Below, one piece after another: positions 18,078-27,751 of a stretch of DNA of 64,000 nucleotides. Every line of letters begins with the position of its first letter. Position 1 is the stretch's first letter. This DNA is from JBEKIK01 sp963845975 (GTDB lineage Bacteria; Planctomycetota; Planctomycetia; Pirellulales; Thermoguttaceae): assembly GCA_963845975.1 (NCBI GenBank), contig CAWJUD010000001.1:992001-1056000 (forward strand), given 5' to 3'. A program made the position numbers and the translations under genes. A model generated the notes under the pieces. That model worked only from the letters and a program-made list of their open reading frames with translations. It did not search any database and had not been told where the DNA came from.

Positions 18078-18398
18078 TCAATAACGCGATCCTCTTCCTC
18101 CACCACTGTAGCTGCCACCGCGGCCTCCCCGTCCACCGCCGCCACGGTCTTCACGTGGTTTGGCCTCATTGACCGTAAGCGGGCGGCCGTCGTTATCCTG
18201 ACCGCTGAGCCCCTGGATGGCCGCCTGGGCCTCCTGGTCGCTTCCCATCTCCACAAAGCCGAATCCCTTGCTACGGCCGCTTTCGCGATCCTCGATTACC
18301 TGGGCACTGTTCACTGTGCCGAAGGCGGAAAACAACTTCTCCAAATCGGAGCTGCTGACGGAATAGCCCAGATTCCCGACATATAATTTCTTACCCAA
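18078..18398 (-). CDS. RRM-domain RNA-binding protein
   Basis: About 106 aa: one RNA recognition motif with RNP-2 (LYVGNL) at the start and RNP-1 (KGFGFVEM) in the middle, followed by a Gly/Arg/Ser-rich tail (GGGGRGGRGGSYSGGGRG). Bacterial RRM proteins of this kind bind single-stranded RNA and often respond to cold. AAAGGAGA precedes TTG at 18398 by about six bases, so I use that TTG, not the one six bases earlier. A paralogue is at 45709-46002. Confidence 0.9.
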   Translation of the reverse strand: MGKKLYVGNLGYSVSSSDLEKLFSAFGTVNSAQVIEDRESGRSKGFGFVEMGSDQEAQAAIQGLSGQDNDGRPLTVNEAKPREDRGGGGRGGRGGSYSGGGRGSRY

Positions 18399-18609
18399 GA
18401 CCAATCTCCTTTATAGGGGCACGAGGGCCCGGTTATTGCCTCCTTAACGGAAAACGAAAGCGGCCAACCTGATGGCCTATTCGGTGCCAGCGAGGCACGG
18501 CGGCACATTTATATTCTAACACTTGGATGCTGCGGAGTATATGACCTGGACGGTTTTCGCAAGATTGCCCTGGACCAGCAGATCGAAGGGACTGTTTGGC
18601 TAAAGCAAA

Positions 18610-18777
18610 CTACTTCGCCATCTCCTTCTGCGCTTCTGTGCGATCACCGCTGTTCGGGCTTTCCGTGCCATTAGCCAGCTCTTTTTTCTTCTGGCGGCGA
18701 GCTCTCTTCTCCGCCGCCTTTTGCTTCTTTCCGGTTTCTCGCTGCCGTTTGGCAAAGGTATTCCCCTCTCGCGCCAC
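18610..18777 (-). CDS. Very basic small protein (NTFAKRQRE motif)
   Basis: 55 aa from GTG at 18777, preceded at four bases by GGAGGA, to TAG at 18610-18612. Nearly half the residues are Lys, Arg or Glu: NTFAKRQRETGKKQKAAEKR, RARRQKKKEL. Proteins beginning NTFAKRQRE are widespread small conserved proteins; function unknown, a nucleic-acid or ribosome contact is inference. It lies upstream of the RRM gene on the same strand. Confidence 0.65.
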   Translation of the reverse strand: MAREGNTFAKRQRETGKKQKAAEKRARRQKKKELANGTESPNSGDRTEAQKEMAK

Positions 18778-19439
18778 GAATCCTCCTACTTGATTTTGAT
18801 GTTTGATGTAGATCTATACCGCTGCGTTAGTCCACCTATTTTTTGTTATTACTGTTATTGATGCAACTCGGTGCACAACAGCAGGTTATGGTAGGCTTCA
18901 AGATGCGACTTCGGAAAACCCTCTTGGAACCTTACTATGCCATCAAAACCGGCTAATCGCAAACCGCGATTCGAACCAAAGGCGGCATGCTACGTGGCAA
19001 AGTTTCTTTATATGTGTCCGGAAAATTTCCCGCCCCTGGCTAAAAAGATACATAAAAACGAAATCCAAAAAATCAACGCCGCAAAAATTTCACTGGGCAG
19101 TAGGATTCGGACATAGGTGAAATAATGTATGAGTACAACACCTATATCATTGAATTGATTTCGTAATTTGCCCTGACTCCAGAGGAAATGAGTCACCATC
19201 TCGCTGATCAACTTGTCGGAGTAATTCCTGGTGAGGTGAACCCCATTGTCTAGACCACGGATTACGGCCAAATAGGAGGGACATGTGGGCGGCGAGACCT
19301 ATAACAAAGGTCTCGCGTGAACGTGCAACGCTAGCATGGTAAAAACTCGATTGCTTGATTGAAGGAATTAGGCTATGATGAACCACGACCTGGGCAGAAG
19401 ATATGGTCGAGCCAAGTTTTGTGGTCTCGTAAATCGTTG
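18778..19439. other. Intergenic region left of the IS1182 element
   Basis: AT-rich. A hydrophobic minus-strand frame at 19008-19271 is not convincing as a gene because it has no ribosome site and no family. I see nothing else. Confidence 0.4.
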
Positions 19440-20983
19440 GGGCTTGTTGAAAAAGTCTGTTGGCCAGCTAGCATTGTCAGCACGTGTTCGTCTTGATTTG
19501 TAGAGCGGATGGAGGTATTGGGATGGCCTTCCTCTCCACCACCTTCGCATCTTTTCAGGACGGACAGACGTATGCAAGGAAAGCATGTCTTTCAACCACG
19601 GACCAGGACGGTCATCGATTTGGAGTCGTTCATACCAGAAGACCACTTTCTCCGGAGAGTTGATCGCACCCTAGAAATGTCCTTCGTACGCGACTTGACT
19701 GCCACGTGCTATTCCTCTGGACAAGGACGGCCCTCCATCGACCCTGAGGTGTTCTTTCGGATGTTGTTGGTGGCGTACTTCTATGGCATCACGTCGGACC
19801 GACGTCTATGTGAGGAAGTACGGTTCAATCTCGCGTATCGCTGGTTTTGCCGGCTCTCCCTGGAAGACGACGTGCCGGACCACTCATCGTTTAGTCGCAT
19901 CCGGGACAGGTATGGCGAGGAAATCTTTGAAATGCTGTTTAGGCATATCGTTAAGCTCTGTCAGAAAAAGGGCTTGGTGGCCCAGGAGTGTCGCGTGATG
20001 ACCGACGCCACCCTGATCGCCGCTGATGCCTCGTTGAATTCGTTGATTCATAACAACCCGGAAAAAGCCCAGAAAGAGGCTGTTACGCAACAGCGCGATC
20101 GTGGGATGAAAGATTCATCATCGGCACGGCAGGTTTCCAACCAGACGCACACCAGTCGTACCGATCCAGATGCCACACTAGCCCAAAAGAAAGGTACACC
20201 GCAACAACTGAAGTACAAAGTGCATCAGAGTATTGATGCCGACAGTCGCGTCATCCTGGATACCGAAGTTACCACAGGAGCACGGTATGACAACCAACCA
20301 TATCTCCAGCAGCTAAAACGCATCAATGACCAGTATGACATCACAATTCGTGAAGCAATCGCCGATCGAGCTTATGGCTCAGCGGCGATCATTGCTGCAT
20401 TGCAGGAGCAAGGAACAAAACCCTACATTCCGCTTTTCAGTCGTCGTAGCGGAAATAACTCGGCCAGCGCAGCCGGACTGGTGTACGAACCCAAGAAAGA
20501 TCGTTTTCGATGCCCACAGGAGAAGTACCTGAATCCGAATCCGGCGATCTACGATAACCACAAAAGGTATGTCAGCTCGTCCGAGGACTGCCGTAATTGT
20601 CCGCAAGCTTCAAAGTGCCCAGCAAAAACTCGGAAAGCGACTCCTCAGCACAGGTTTGTACTTCGTAGTCTTGATCAAGACCTATTTGAGAAGGTGCAAG
20701 CCAGAATGCAAAAGCCTGAGTTTGGGCAGAAATTGTCCGAACGGATGTGGAAGTGCGAAGGGTTGTTCGCCGAGGCGAAGCAAAACCATGGCCTGGCGCG
20801 CGCCAGGTACCGCAGTAGGTCGAAAGTGCAGATTCAAGCGTATCTAAGCGCAATGGCGCAGAACCTGAAGCGCCTGATCTTACTGTTTTATCTCTGGTTG
20901 CTAACTCGGTGTCTAGACCCGCAAAAAAGGTGGCCAATTACCCAAACCCTATCTTTCAATGACGGGACTTTTTCAACAGGCCC
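19440..20983 (+). mobile_element. IS1182-type insertion sequence
   Basis: 1544 bp bounded by inverted repeats GGGCTTGTTGAAAAAGTC (left, 19440-19457) and GGGCCTGTTGAAAAAGTC (right, read inward from 20983), one mismatch in 18. It encodes one long DDE transposase. The target duplication is not clear: GTTG precedes and GTTT follows. The element looks intact and potentially mobile. Confidence 0.85.
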
Positions 20984-20996
20984 GTTTTACTCTTGA
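19572..20996 (+). CDS. IS1182-family transposase
   Basis: About 474 aa from ATG 19572 (MQGKHVFQPRTRTVIDLESF). Family features: N-terminal RPSIDPEVFFRMLLVAYFYG, then VPDHSSFSRIRDRYG, the first catalytic Asp in VMTDATLIAADAS, the second in IREAIADRAYGS, a Cys-rich zinc-like motif (DCRNCPQASKCP), and the Glu motif MWKCEGLFAEAKQNHGLARA. The frame is intact. Its last codons run through the right inverted repeat to TGA at 20994-20996. Confidence 0.93.
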   Translation: MQGKHVFQPRTRTVIDLESFIPEDHFLRRVDRTLEMSFVRDLTATCYSSGQGRPSIDPEVFFRMLLVAYFYGITSDRRLCEEVRFNLAYRWFCRLSLEDDVPDHSSFSRIRDRYGEEIFEMLFRHIVKLCQKKGLVAQECRVMTDATLIAADASLNSLIHNNPEKAQKEAVTQQRDRGMKDSSSARQVSNQTHTSRTDPDATLAQKKGTPQQLKYKVHQSIDADSRVILDTEVTTGARYDNQPYLQQLKRINDQYDITIREAIADRAYGSAAIIAALQEQGTKPYIPLFSRRSGNNSASAAGLVYEPKKDRFRCPQEKYLNPNPAIYDNHKRYVSSSEDCRNCPQASKCPAKTRKATPQHRFVLRSLDQDLFEKVQARMQKPEFGQKLSERMWKCEGLFAEAKQNHGLARARYRSRSKVQIQAYLSAMAQNLKRLILLFYLWLLTRCLDPQKRWPITQTLSFNDGTFSTGPFYS

Positions 20997-21153
20997 GACA
21001 GATCAAACCAAAAACAGCCTTGTAACTAATTCTCCTAACATAAAAAAGACTAGGTGGGCCTGGTATTTTGCATGTGTTTTGCTAACATTTGTTTTATAAG
21101 TTAATTCTACAATAATACTCAGGTTTGCTCATAGTTGTGCATGACATAATCAT

Positions 21154-21227
21154 GCGCCCGTGGCGCAACTGGATAGCGCATCGGTCTTCGGAACCGAGGG
21201 TTGGGGGTTCGAATCCCTCCGGGCGTA
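21154..21227 (+). tRNA. tRNA-Arg (anticodon TCG)
   Basis: Cloverleaf: acceptor GCGCCCG/CGGGCGT (first pair G-U), D arm GCGC-AACTGGATA-GCGC, anticodon stem TCGGT/ACCGA with loop CTTCGGA (anticodon TCG, reads CGA), T arm GGGGG-TTCGAAT-CCCTC, discriminator A. CCA is not encoded. An integrase C-terminal remnant overlaps its 3' side on the other strand. Confidence 0.93.
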
Positions 21228-21495
21228 CTGACTCATTTTCAACGGCCTCCGCAATGCAGGTCGATGAATCGCCGTGCAGATCGGTGCGTAACGTCCCAAT
21301 GTCCAAAGCGTTAGAGCAATCTTTTTTGGTCATCCTCTTTGGCCTTTTTTTGCCTTCGTTTGTGCAATCTGGTGCGATCTTATACCTATCTGGCGCGAGG
21401 TGTATGGCACCAATTTTGGCACCTTTCTGATTTCTTGGCACCACTGTTGGCACCATTTTTAGCGCCGGCTCGGCGTCGTCGGTCTCCCCGTTCAC
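21154..21495 (-). pseudogene. C-terminal remnant of a planctomycete-type integrase
   Basis: The minus frame reads KMVPTVVPRNQKGAKIGAIH and APDRYKIAPDC, the tail pattern of planctomycete site-specific integrases (short VPT repeats, then AKIGAI). It then runs through the tRNA-Arg gene as RPEGFEPPTLGSEDRCAIQL, the usual result of an integrase gene ending at a tRNA attachment site. The recombinase catalytic domain is missing. It marks an old integration at this tRNA. Confidence 0.5.
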
Positions 21496-21510
21496 AACCC
21501 TCTTCGTAAC

Positions 21511-21931
21511 AATACTCTCTTTTGCGATTTTCTTAAGTGCTTATAAAGAAGGGACTTATCGATTTAGAGTCCTATTCGGTCGGCGAAAAAACGATACCAA
21601 CCCATTGCGCAACTGCAACGAATAGGTTAACAGTCAAGAGGTTTTGGCTGTTAACCCAGAGACTTTTTTAGCAGGCGTTTGAAACTACGACTGGCTGGTT
21701 AACAGCAAGAGCGCGCGCGCATTCTGCAATCTGATAAAAGCGCGATTCTGCGTATTCTGCTGATTGTGCAAATGATACAGAGATAAGACCGGCTATCCAG
21801 TATATATATGCATCTCATGGCCAAAGGGCAAATCACCCATATGCTATTCTGGATCATTGTACCGCTTTTTCGGCGGTGTTCAAAAAACATGTCAATTCTT
21901 GTGTTACCAAGGACTTACGAGTTATACAGCG
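21511..21931. other. Intergenic region with repeated GGTTAACAG
   Basis: GGTTAACAG (21625-21633) faces CTGTTAACC (21648-21656) as a perfect 9-bp inverted repeat, and a third copy lies at 21697-21705. The same 9-mer is in the anticodon arm of tRNA-Asn at 24823-24895. No gene seen. Confidence 0.5.
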
Positions 21932-22999
21932 ATGGCCCGATTTTTCCACCCCCTGATACTGCTACTAGCCCGATCTGCCCAACCGCAATTGATTCGATAC
22001 GTCGAATACCTCAAGACAGAGAATCGGATTTTGCGGAGTAAGCTGCCCAAACGGATCACGATTACTCCTGCAGAACGGCAGAAGCTTGTTAAGGTTGGTA
22101 AACCACTTGGGAAAGCAATCAAGGAACTTATCACCATCGTTACGCCCCGAACCTTTGCCAGATGGATCAGTGGTGAAAATGGGGCTCGATATAAGAGAAC
22201 GGCCAAACCCGGCCGACCGCGTACGCCCGATGAAATCCGAGAGTTGGTGACCCAGATGGCCAAGGACAATGGCTGGGGATTGGGACGGATTTTGGGTGAA
22301 CTCAAGAAGCTGGGCATTCGCAAGATCTGCAAGACTACGGTTCGTAATATCCTTCTGGAACACGGTTTTGATCCCGGTCCCAAACGTGGCGAGGGGACAT
22401 GGGATGATTTCATCAAGATCCATGCCAAAACCCTCTGGGCTTGCGATTTTTTCTCAAAGAAGGTTTGGACGTTTGGTGGCTTGGTTGAATATTTTGTGTT
22501 GTTCTTCATCCAGCCCAGTACGCGGAAGGTTCACATCGCGGGGATTACAGCCAATCCCGATGGCGTCTGGATGGCCCAACAGGCCAGGAACCTGTGCATG
22601 TTCTTTGACGACCTACCCGATCGGCCAAAATATATTGTGTGCGATCAAGATACAAAATTCACTGCCCAATTCGAGGAGATTTTGAAAATTGATGATATAG
22701 AACTGAAGCGGACGGCAGTTCGGGCACCAAATCAAAATGCCTATGCCGAACGATGGGTACAGAGTATCAAACAAGAATGTCTTGATCTATTTGTGGTATT
22801 TGGCGAAAAACATTTTCGACACATCATCCAAGAATATGTTCGTTACTACCATGACCACCGCCCTCATCAAGCACTTAGCAATCTGCCTCCTATGATGAAC
22901 GCAGTGCCCGAACAAGTAGAATGCCTCGGGCCTGAAGATGTTGTACGTCATGAAAGTCTCGGCGGGCTGCTTACGCACTACCAACGAAAGGCAGCATAA
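21932..22999 (+). CDS. Integrase-core (rve) transposase
   Basis: 355 aa from ATG 21932 (MARFFHPLILLLARSAQPQL). A helix-turn-helix region (RTFARWISGENG, ELVTQMAKDNGWGLGRILGE) precedes the RNase H-like core: first Asp in LWACDFFSKKVW, second in IVCDQDTKFT, Glu in NAYAERWVQSIKQECLD. The C-terminus has the usual YYHDHRPHQAL. The frame is intact. I could not find its terminal inverted repeats, so the boundaries of the element are unknown. This type is multicopy in planctomycete genomes. Confidence 0.88.
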   Translation: MARFFHPLILLLARSAQPQLIRYVEYLKTENRILRSKLPKRITITPAERQKLVKVGKPLGKAIKELITIVTPRTFARWISGENGARYKRTAKPGRPRTPDEIRELVTQMAKDNGWGLGRILGELKKLGIRKICKTTVRNILLEHGFDPGPKRGEGTWDDFIKIHAKTLWACDFFSKKVWTFGGLVEYFVLFFIQPSTRKVHIAGITANPDGVWMAQQARNLCMFFDDLPDRPKYIVCDQDTKFTAQFEEILKIDDIELKRTAVRAPNQNAYAERWVQSIKQECLDLFVVFGEKHFRHIIQEYVRYYHDHRPHQALSNLPPMMNAVPEQVECLGPEDVVRHESLGGLLTHYQRKAA

Positions 23000-23795
23000 T
23001 CCTGTCGTCGGTCTCACTATGCATCGATATTACAAAGCTGCTGCATCGTTACTAAAACAATCTTCGCGCCCTTGTAGAAACCAGCAGCTTTTGCTTGTTG
23101 GCTGAAACTTTTACACGCATCTCGACAAGTCACCCAATTGTTACAGACGGACAACAGTGCATTTCTTTGCATGCTGATAAGTCTGTTCGTCACATCGACT
23201 TATCTGGTGACATTATATTTGAACAGGACGTGACAAGCCAATTCTGCAAATCAACTTATCATATGAAAACATTTATGAACAGGACGGTAAATGACTTTGA
23301 AGTCAAACCAATAGAAAACCCGCCCCCCGAGAACCCCGCCACTACTCCCCGACAATTCGATTTCGACGGGGACTATTCCCGTGTGGGCAGCGTGAAATTG
23401 CCTTTGACAGCGGCGTGGCTGATGCTCACCGTGGGGTGCGGTACTAGCCGCCACCAAGCAAATGTGCCACTTGGGGTATATCCCCAAAAAATAAATTCCT
23501 GCCAGCCCCTTGACGGGACGAAAATTTCTGGTTCAATGAATATTTGGCGAGTCTGTTTAGCCAATAGCAGGCAGTGTTCTTGAATCCGACCGAACGGGGC
23601 GAGTAGCCCAGGGCTGAAACGGCCTTCTTTGCCGTTTTGCCGCCTCGTTAGATTCTCCTGGTTGACTCTCAACCAGTTCCCCAAAAAACCACAATCGGTG
23701 TTAGTCCGTTTTTTCCTTTTTTGTTTAGGCGTATTTGGCCTTGTTGGTAGACGAAACATTTTCACTCTCTCCACTATCTGAAAGGTAGGTGTGCA
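23000..23795. other. Long leader region of the PEP-CTERM gene
   Basis: No gene-like frame. TTGGGG-TATAT-CCCCAA at 23472-23488 is a small inverted repeat. The last 150 bases may hold the promoter of the PEP-CTERM gene; I could not place a sigma-54 site with confidence. Confidence 0.4.
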
Positions 23796-24506
23796 ATGAG
23801 AAACTTCAACGTTGGTGGTTTTTTAGCCGTGGCTTTGGTGGCGGCGATGGTCGGTGGGACGGCCCAGGCTGATGTCACACTACCCCCCGGCTTGCCCCCT
23901 GGATCGCAGTATCAGATTGCCTTCGTTACGGCAGATACGACGAATGGGACGAGCGGTTTGGAATCCTACTACAACAACTTCGTCACGGCGGAGGCAGCCC
24001 AGAGCACGACCTTAAGCTCACTCGGAGCGACATGGTCAGCGATCACTTCTACTTTTGACGGCTCGAACTATCACAACGCCGCCGACAACGTACCGTCAGC
24101 CCCCGTGAACACCCCAATATACAACACCGATGGTCAGCTTGTGGCAACCGGATACGCTCAGCTTTTTGGTTACAACTTAAGCGGTGGTTATCCACTGATC
24201 ACTTACACTCAGATTGGCATAGGCCTTGGTGCCAACGTTTGGACCGGCTCCGACTACCATGGAATCGCCAGCCAGCAGTGGGGATGCTCCTCCCTTGGCC
24301 AGTCCAACCCCATCGTCGCAGTCAACTGGTCATATGAGGAATTTATGTACGCCTTCGGCACCCCATATACTGATCTCTTTAGCCTCTACGCCATTTCATC
24401 CCCCATCACCGTTCCCGTCCCCGAACCCGCTTCCCTTACGCTCCTGGGCACGGCACTGCTGGGACTTGGCGTAGTTTATCTGCGGAGGCGTAGGGCGAAG
24501 GCTTGA
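23796..24506 (+). CDS. PEP-CTERM sorting-domain exported protein
   Basis: 236 aa. Signal peptide (FLAVALVAAMVGGTAQA), an Asn/Ser/Thr/Gly-rich mature region with phrases like GANVWTGSDYHG and a WG pair, then the sorting signal VPEPASLTLLGTALLGLG, a membrane helix and RRRRAKA. PEP-CTERM proteins are recognised by exosortase (EpsH/XrtA type) and are linked to exopolysaccharide and surface display. The mature domain resembles the WGxxS-type surface proteins only loosely. It sits between two transposase-bearing regions. Confidence 0.9.
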   Translation: MRNFNVGGFLAVALVAAMVGGTAQADVTLPPGLPPGSQYQIAFVTADTTNGTSGLESYYNNFVTAEAAQSTTLSSLGATWSAITSTFDGSNYHNAADNVPSAPVNTPIYNTDGQLVATGYAQLFGYNLSGGYPLITYTQIGIGLGANVWTGSDYHGIASQQWGCSSLGQSNPIVAVNWSYEEFMYAFGTPYTDLFSLYAISSPITVPVPEPASLTLLGTALLGLGVVYLRRRRAKA

Positions 24507-24530
24507 CGACCGCAAAACCCAACCCGCTCC

Positions 24531-24788
24531 TTACCCACTGCCGCCAGCGTCGAACGTAATCCCCGATGCGGACAGCATCCGCACCGCCATCTCATTACAC
24601 GTCTCGATGTATTGGCGGTCATGGTGTTGCCAGAAATGCCAATCACCAGGTAGGCCGTATCGGCAAATTGGATGGGTATGTGCAATTGGCGAGTAGACCG
24701 ACTTGCCGGCGCGTATCAGATAAACAGCGTCGCGGGCTCTTGTCGTCCGCGCACCAATACCGCCCCCACCAACAAAGGCAGAATAAGG
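24531..24788 (-). pseudogene. DUF1937-like phage-associated remnant
   Basis: The frame ending at TAA 24531-24533 reads ARDAVYLIRAGKSVYSPIAH, THPICRYGLPGDWHFWQHHD and YIETCNEMAVRMLSASG. This matches the DUF1937 pattern (SPI-x-H-x-HPI, GLPxDWxFW, C-x-EM). The N-terminal nucleotide-binding-like YLASPYS segment is missing, as is a start codon in frame. DUF1937 genes are common in phages, which agrees with the nearby integrase remnant. Confidence 0.5.
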
Positions 24789-24822
24789 TTGAATGTTGGT
24801 TCAGTAAATGCTCTACCAATAG

Positions 24823-24895
<73 letters not shown>

Positions 24896-25098
24896 AGTTA
24901 GTCTTTTAGTCTAATTCAGCCTTTTGCCTTTGACAAGAGGCCGTTAGCCCGCCGATTTTATCACCGGAATATGGCAGATGGCTTTAGACTTTAGGCCCAG
25001 GGCTTTGAAGCCAGTGCCGTTTCAATTAAATGAGTTTCGCGCCTTATCGCCGCAAATGCCGGCGTTGCTGGCACTTGCGAAATGCAATATAAATTAAA

Positions 25099-25522
25099 AT
25101 GGAAGAAAATGGGAGTCTCCACATGGCGATTATCAAGATCATTAAATGCAAAGACTCCCAAAATGGATACAGTCGGGGTGCGCAGGCAACCCCGCCAAAG
25201 CGGCGAAAGCTGCGACGGCGGAGGCGCGGACGGAGCAATCGGGTCAACGGTTGCCGCGGCAGAATTATTCTCCTTTCTTCTGGAGGAATTTGCAACCGGG
25301 AAATCGCCAAGCGGGTCGGATGCACGCCCCAATGGGTGCGGATTGGCCAAGGCCAACAAGGTGACATTCGTATTCACTCCGACCAATGCATCTTGGATGA
25401 ACCGCATCGAGCGCGAGTTCACGGCCAGGGAGAAATTCTCCCTGGAGAACTGCGATTACACCAGCCATGAAGAACAACAAGCGGCCATCCACAGCTATCT
25501 GCGGTGGCGAAACGGACAATGA
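25099..25522 (+). pseudogene. Internally deleted IS630-family transposase
   Basis: One frame carries the N-terminal helix-turn-helix (GICNREIAKRVGCTPQWVRI); another, overlapping one carries the C-terminal end (TFVFTPTNASWMNRIEREFT, then EEQQAAIHSYLRWRN), which includes the region of the catalytic Glu. The middle with both Asp residues is absent, and the two parts are in different frames. It is a dead remnant. Confidence 0.65.
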
Positions 25523-25593
25523 ACTATTAGCATCCAAGCCTGGCGTAAGTTTAAACGCAAAGCGGCATGATGGAAAACGCGAAACTTATTTAG

Positions 25594-25748
25594 AGCCTAT
25601 CCCAAAACATAAAACTTCAGTTACGGCAAGAGATTATAACAGTGAATTCCCGGGGTTTTTAGCCCTCACCCTAACCCTCTCCCGACCAACCGACCATGCG
25701 GAGCATGGTGCCCGTCGGTGCCCGGAGAGGGGACTTTTGGGACAGGCT
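25594..25748. repeat. MITE-like element, copy 1
   Basis: 155 bp with terminal inverted repeats AGCCTATCCCAAAA and (read inward) AGCCTGTCCCAAAA. The inside includes CATAAAACTTCAGTTACGGC, CCCTCACCCTAACCC and an internal insert with CCATGCGGAGCATGG. It has no coding capacity. It shares ends and internal text with 54269-54386 (opposite orientation) and a decayed copy at 39116-39205. Confidence 0.75.
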
Positions 25749-25872
25749 ATTAATTGAAACGGCACTAGTACACCACCAATCGTAATATTGTGCATAAGGT
25801 GCGCGATTTTGGAGCCGTTTCTTTGCGAAATGAGGGCATTCCGACATTCACAATTTTGGCTATGGTTGTGTG

Positions 25873-26700
25873 CTAGCTGCTCGCGCTTCGATAGCTCCAC
25901 AGGGCCAACTTGAAAATCAATCGGGCGACCGCAAGGCTGACAAAGGTGATGAAGATGGTGAAAATCGGCAGCAGCCAATCCTGGAAACTTTGCGGACTTA
26001 ACGACCGGATGAGCAATCGGGCGGGAACGTTCACTACTACCAGAATGGGAACGATGAATGTGAACGCCCGGCGCAGCGGCGCTCCCCAGCGGCCTTGATA
26101 TATCTCCATGGGATAACGCGACAACATGGTCACCGAGAACCAAAAATCCAATAGCGTCAGGTTCCGGCCCAGCCACACGCTGGTGGCGGCCATGGCAACC
26201 ATCAGACTGTAGTATATCGCCACTCCGCAAGCAATATACACCGGATACAACGCCACCTCCCACGGCCGCGGCACGTAACCCAACTTCAAGAGCGAATACC
26301 CCAGCAAACACAGTCCCAGAAAAAAATTACCCATTGCCGACCAATCGGTCTTGGTCAGCGATACCAGGAACTGCGTATCTATCGGTTTTACCAAGGCGAA
26401 ATCGAGCGATCCGGTGCGGATCAGCTCGCTGAGTTCGTCCATGTTCATCATAAAAAACATCTCCACGACGCTGTTTACCAAAAGCGACGTGGCAATGAAT
26501 ATGAAAAAAGGATACTCCGTCCAGCCCGTGCCGACTCCGATCTCAGGCGCGAAACGAAAAATAAGCACGTAAAAAACCAGGTTCATCAACATCCAGGCCA
26601 TCCAAGTGACCAGGTCGATGATGAAATTCGCGCGAAAAGTCATGTCGCGGACAAGACTGTTTCGAGCCAAAGTCAAAAATACGCGAATGTATGATTTCAT
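25873..26700 (-). CDS. ABC-2 type exporter permease (first of two)
   Basis: 275 aa, six hydrophobic helices. It begins MKSYIRVFLTLARNSLVRDM and has the DMTFRANFIIDLVTWMAWML segment typical of the ABC-2 permeases related to DUF990. With the 26822 permease and the 27730 ATPase it makes a three-gene exporter, all on one strand in the order ATPase, permease, permease. Similar trios occur in many bacteria and have been tied to efflux of organic cations such as viologens in cyanobacteria. The substrate here is unknown. Confidence 0.88.
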   Translation of the reverse strand: MKSYIRVFLTLARNSLVRDMTFRANFIIDLVTWMAWMLMNLVFYVLIFRFAPEIGVGTGWTEYPFFIFIATSLLVNSVVEMFFMMNMDELSELIRTGSLDFALVKPIDTQFLVSLTKTDWSAMGNFFLGLCLLGYSLLKLGYVPRPWEVALYPVYIACGVAIYYSLMVAMAATSVWLGRNLTLLDFWFSVTMLSRYPMEIYQGRWGAPLRRAFTFIVPILVVVNVPARLLIRSLSPQSFQDWLLPIFTIFITFVSLAVARLIFKLALWSYRSASS

Positions 26701-26711
26701 AAAAAGTATAT

Positions 26712-26820
26712 GGTTTACAGTTAACAGTTTACGGTTATCAGTTTTTTATTTTTATTTCTACGTTATATATTTTTCATTCTATATCCTGCGTTCTCGTATT
26801 AATTCATCCTTCATCCTTTC
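26712..26820. repeat. Two intergenic microrepeat families side by side
   Basis: 26712-26745 holds GTTTACAGTTAACAG-type words and 26801-26820 holds ATTCATCCTTCATCC words, between the two permease genes. Confidence 0.55.
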
Positions 26821-26821
26821 T

Positions 26822-27634
26822 CTAGCCTCCGAACCCGCTGTATCGTCGCGTGCCGTAATAAAATGCCGCTCGGCTGACGGCCAGGAAAAACAGCACCCAA
26901 AACAATTCGACGCCCAAACCCCGAAGCAGATTTCCGCCCTGGATTTTGCCCAAAAACACGGCAGCGGGAAAATATGCTAAATATTGAAAAGGCGTCAGCT
27001 TAACAATCTCGCCCATAACGCCCGGCAGCATGTCCAGCGGAAACATTTGCCCGGAGAAAAAGAAGCTCAAAAGCATGTAAACAAAAAGCAGCGAACTGAC
27101 CTCCAGGAACCAGAACCCGATCATGCCCAGCGCGGCCTCCAGGAAAAAACCTAAAAGGAAGGACATGATAAGCGAGGCGAAAAACGCCAGCAACGTGGCG
27201 GAGTCGGGCCAGCCGGGAAAAAATCCCCGGCACAGGAAAAACACCAAGGCGAACGGTCCCACGGCCACTCCGTAGTAAACCAGCTTATGCGACATGCGAT
27301 AAAGAAACAAAAAGCCCAGCATGTCGATCGGTTGGATCAGATATTTTTTCACCACCCCGGTGCGGATGTCCCGGGCGATGCCCGAGGCCAGTCCCGGCAT
27401 GCTGGAAAACGCCCGGCCGATCATCGCCAGCATGCAATATGCCACCATGTTGTGATACGAATAGCCGACGATATGATCGTTTCTGCTCGAGGCTTGCACG
27501 GACTCGAAAACCGCCCCCCAAAGAAAAATCTGCACCACGATGGGCATAAACCGCATCAGCGTGCCCAGGGCGAAATCGCCCCGGTAAACCAGCCGCTCTT
27601 CCAGGCCGATGCGGAGGATTATCCACCACTTCAC
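26822..27634 (-). CDS. ABC-2 type exporter permease (second of two)
   Basis: About 270 aa with six helices; RIGLEERLVYRGDFALG near the start, and GYSYHNMVAYCMLAMIG matches the paired ABC-2 permease. I chose GTG at 27634 because the frame upstream (to 27733) only translates CATCC-type repeat DNA (HPSSLILHPF) and length then equals that of the partner permease. No Shine-Dalgarno site is visible. It forms the membrane channel with the 25873 product. Confidence 0.85.
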   Translation of the reverse strand: MKWWIILRIGLEERLVYRGDFALGTLMRFMPIVVQIFLWGAVFESVQASSRNDHIVGYSYHNMVAYCMLAMIGRAFSSMPGLASGIARDIRTGVVKKYLIQPIDMLGFLFLYRMSHKLVYYGVAVGPFALVFFLCRGFFPGWPDSATLLAFFASLIMSFLLGFFLEAALGMIGFWFLEVSSLLFVYMLLSFFFSGQMFPLDMLPGVMGEIVKLTPFQYLAYFPAAVFLGKIQGGNLLRGLGVELFWVLFFLAVSRAAFYYGTRRYSGFGG

Positions 27635-27636
27635 AA

Positions 27637-27751
27637 AAGGATGAAGGATGAGGGATGAAGGATGAATATTCATTAAGGTCTGCCTTTTTTCGTTTTTAAA
27701 TAAGGAATGGACAAAAATTAATTCATCCTTCATCCCTTATCCTTCATCCTT
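27637..27751. repeat. ATCCTTCATCC microrepeat arrays
   Basis: Two blocks, 27637-27668 and 27721-27751, of GGATGAAGGATGAGG words in opposite orientation, between the ATPase and permease genes. The ATPase ends inside the second block (codons for MKDKG). Confidence 0.6.

Noticed and set aside
19008..19271. Hydrophobic 87-codon minus-strand frame
   Set aside because: It has no ribosome site, no family, and lies in AT-rich intergenic DNA where hydrophobic frames arise by chance.
23472..23488. TTGGGG...CCCCAA hairpin as a terminator
   Set aside because: No T-run follows on either strand and no gene ends nearby.
23373..23774. 133-codon minus-strand frame upstream of the PEP-CTERM gene
   Set aside because: Looks like translated leader DNA; contains the inverted repeat at 23472-23488 and no domain.
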